DNA from: Prorocentrum cordatum
Taxonomy: Eukaryota > Sar > Dinophyceae > Prorocentrales > Prorocentraceae
Assembly: GCA_963575745.1 (NCBI GenBank)
Contig: CAUYUJ010020159.1
Coordinates: 654,372 to 718,371, forward strand
DNA: 64,000 nt
Direction: 5' to 3'
Both the position numbers and the translations under genes were made by a program. Shown piece after piece: positions 62,749 through 64,000 of the stretch (its first letter is position 1; each line of letters begins with the position of its first letter). A model generated the notes under the pieces. It searched no databases and was not told the DNA's origin. It worked only from the letters and a program-made list of their open reading frames with translations.

Positions 62749-63632
62749 GTCCCTGGGTGCGTGGCTAAAGTGAGAATCCGTGGTGGGGATCCTGTTTGTT
62801 GCGCTATTGTTATTGCTGCTGCTGGTGTTGTTGTTGGTGGTGGTGTTGTTGTTGCTGTTGTTGCTGTTGTTGTTATTGTTGTAGTTTGTTGTTGTCGTCC
62901 CTCCCGCGACCCACCCCGCGACCCACCCGCGACCTTCCCCGCGACCCACCCGCGATCCACCCGCGACCCACCCCGCGACACACCCGCGACACACCCGCGA
63001 CCCACCCGCGACCCACCCGCGACCCACCCGCGACCCGCCCGCGACCCGCCGGCCCGCGACCCACCCGCGACCCCCCGTCGACCCACCCGCGACCCAACCC
63101 GTGACACACCCACATTGTTTTGACAAAAAATGGCGCCTGCGGCGGGCTCGCTTTATAACCTGAAAACTTTTGCGCCTGCGGCGGGCTTCTTCAGAGCTTC
63201 GCAGACTGCCGATGTCCCTGGTTGCGTCGCTAAAGTAAGAATCCGTGGTGAGGAGTATGCTTGTTGCGGTGTTGTTGTTTGTTGTCGTCGTCCCACCCGC
63301 GACCGCGACCCACCCGCGACCCACCCGCGACCCACCCCGCGACCCACCCGCGACCCACCCCGCGACCCACCCGCGACCCACCCGCGACCCACCCCGCGAC
63401 CCGCCTGCGACCCACCCGCGACCCACCCGCGACCCACCCGCGACCCACCCGTGACCGTGACCCGGCCCGCGACCCACCCGCGACCCACCGTCGACCAACC
63501 TGCGACCCAACCCGTGACCCACCCACATTGCTTCAACAAACAAATCGTTTTTTGCGGCGGGCTCGCTTTATAGCTTGAAAACTTCTGCGCCTGCGGCGGG
63601 CTTCTTCAGAGCCTCGCAGACTGCCGACATAC
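62749..63632 (+). repeat. Tandem duplication (464 bp) with 11-bp minisatellite
   Basis: Two units begin gtccctgg.tgcgt.gctaaag at 62749 and 63213. Each contains a (TTG)n-like tract, then an 11-bp minisatellite gacccacccgc (about 62905-63110 and 63290-63525), then cacccacattg and a pair of gcgcctgcggcgggct segments. The second unit has a shorter TTG tract. On the complement the minisatellite codes GSRVGRGWVA-type runs that are not genes. Confidence 0.85.
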
Positions 63633-64000
63633 CCGCTGCCCCCTCACTCTTATCCGCAACTGCGGGGTGCTACGCATTTGCGGATTCATCGGATTTGCGT
63701 TGAACCCCCTTGGCGGCACCTTCAGCGCCGCCGCTGGCGCCCTTCGCGCGCCACGACGGGGGGCCCAGCGCAGATTCAAGAAGCCCGCGCGGATCTTCGA
63801 CGGTTTCTGTTTGCGTTGTGGAGTCTTCCCCCCCAGAGGGAGACGGATGGCGGGAGGGGAGCGTGAAGGAAGGTTCGGCCGTGGACGGGACTCCGCGGCC
63901 GATGCCTCCAGGAGGCGGGGAGGGAAGGAAGGAGGAGCAGGAAGAGGAGGGGGGAATGTGATGGGGAGGCGGAGGGGGGGAGGGGCAGGACTCCGGAGGA
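63633..64000. other. Right edge, no gene seen
   Basis: No recognisable gene. The last 100 bases are G/A-rich and low-complexity. Confidence 0.3.

Noticed and set aside
62900-63530. Possible CRISPR-like regular repeats
   Set aside because: The 11-bp units are contiguous without spacers, and the genome is eukaryotic.

Overview
This is a GC-rich nuclear genomic window from a eukaryote, most likely a dinoflagellate. The inference rests on content. It holds a Ty1/copia-type element whose Gag carries a Lys/Gly (GK) run, two APE-type non-LTR retrotransposons, a UPF1-like helicase locus with Lys/Gly runs, and an extreme density of micro-, mini- and satellite repeats with almost no intact coding sequence. 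Nothing prokaryotic, such as operons or ribosome binding sites, is visible. I cannot name the species, and I see no tRNA, rRNA or CRISPR array.

Layout. 0.2-7.6 kb: a broken UPF1-like superfamily 1 helicase locus (Walker A, DEAG, motifs III to VI), followed by Cys-pair and Trp-rich reading frames, with the frame changing every 0.6-1.5 kb. 8.7-11.5 kb: diverged tandem repeats. 11.5-12.0 kb: an unidentified coding remnant. 12.2-13.5 kb: a decayed 21-bp tandem repeat coding a heptapeptide. 15.2-21.6 kb: non-LTR retrotransposon 1 (ORF1-like frames, APE endonuclease, a nearly continuous reverse transcriptase and a C-terminal region). 21.5-28 kb: simple repeats and a tandem array of about 100 bp. 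28.05-28.62 kb: an inverted copy of a composite satellite. 29.9-30.75 kb: a C2H2 finger plus a 250-residue unidentified protein. 33.3-34.5 kb: a decayed 65-bp array. 34.5-36.25 kb: a 53-bp array. 37.8-42.26 kb: two head-to-tail copies of the composite satellite (90-bp units). 42.8-50.05 kb: non-LTR retrotransposon 2 (RanBP2-like finger ORF1, APE endonuclease, reverse transcriptase, RNase H, C-terminal Cys-pair region). 53.2-54.2 kb: a foldback structure around a minisatellite. 55.38-61.78 kb: a structurally complete Ty1/copia element with 104-bp LTRs, 5-bp target-site duplication, primer binding site and polypurine tract. 62.75-63.63 kb: a duplicated block carrying an 11-bp minisatellite.

How it fits together. 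Nearly every recognisable coding region belongs to a retroelement, and every one is broken by stops or frame changes, so the window reads as retroelement- and satellite-dominated intergenic DNA. The frame changes could be genuine decay, short introns (in the helicase locus) or sequencing indels. The sequence alone cannot separate these.
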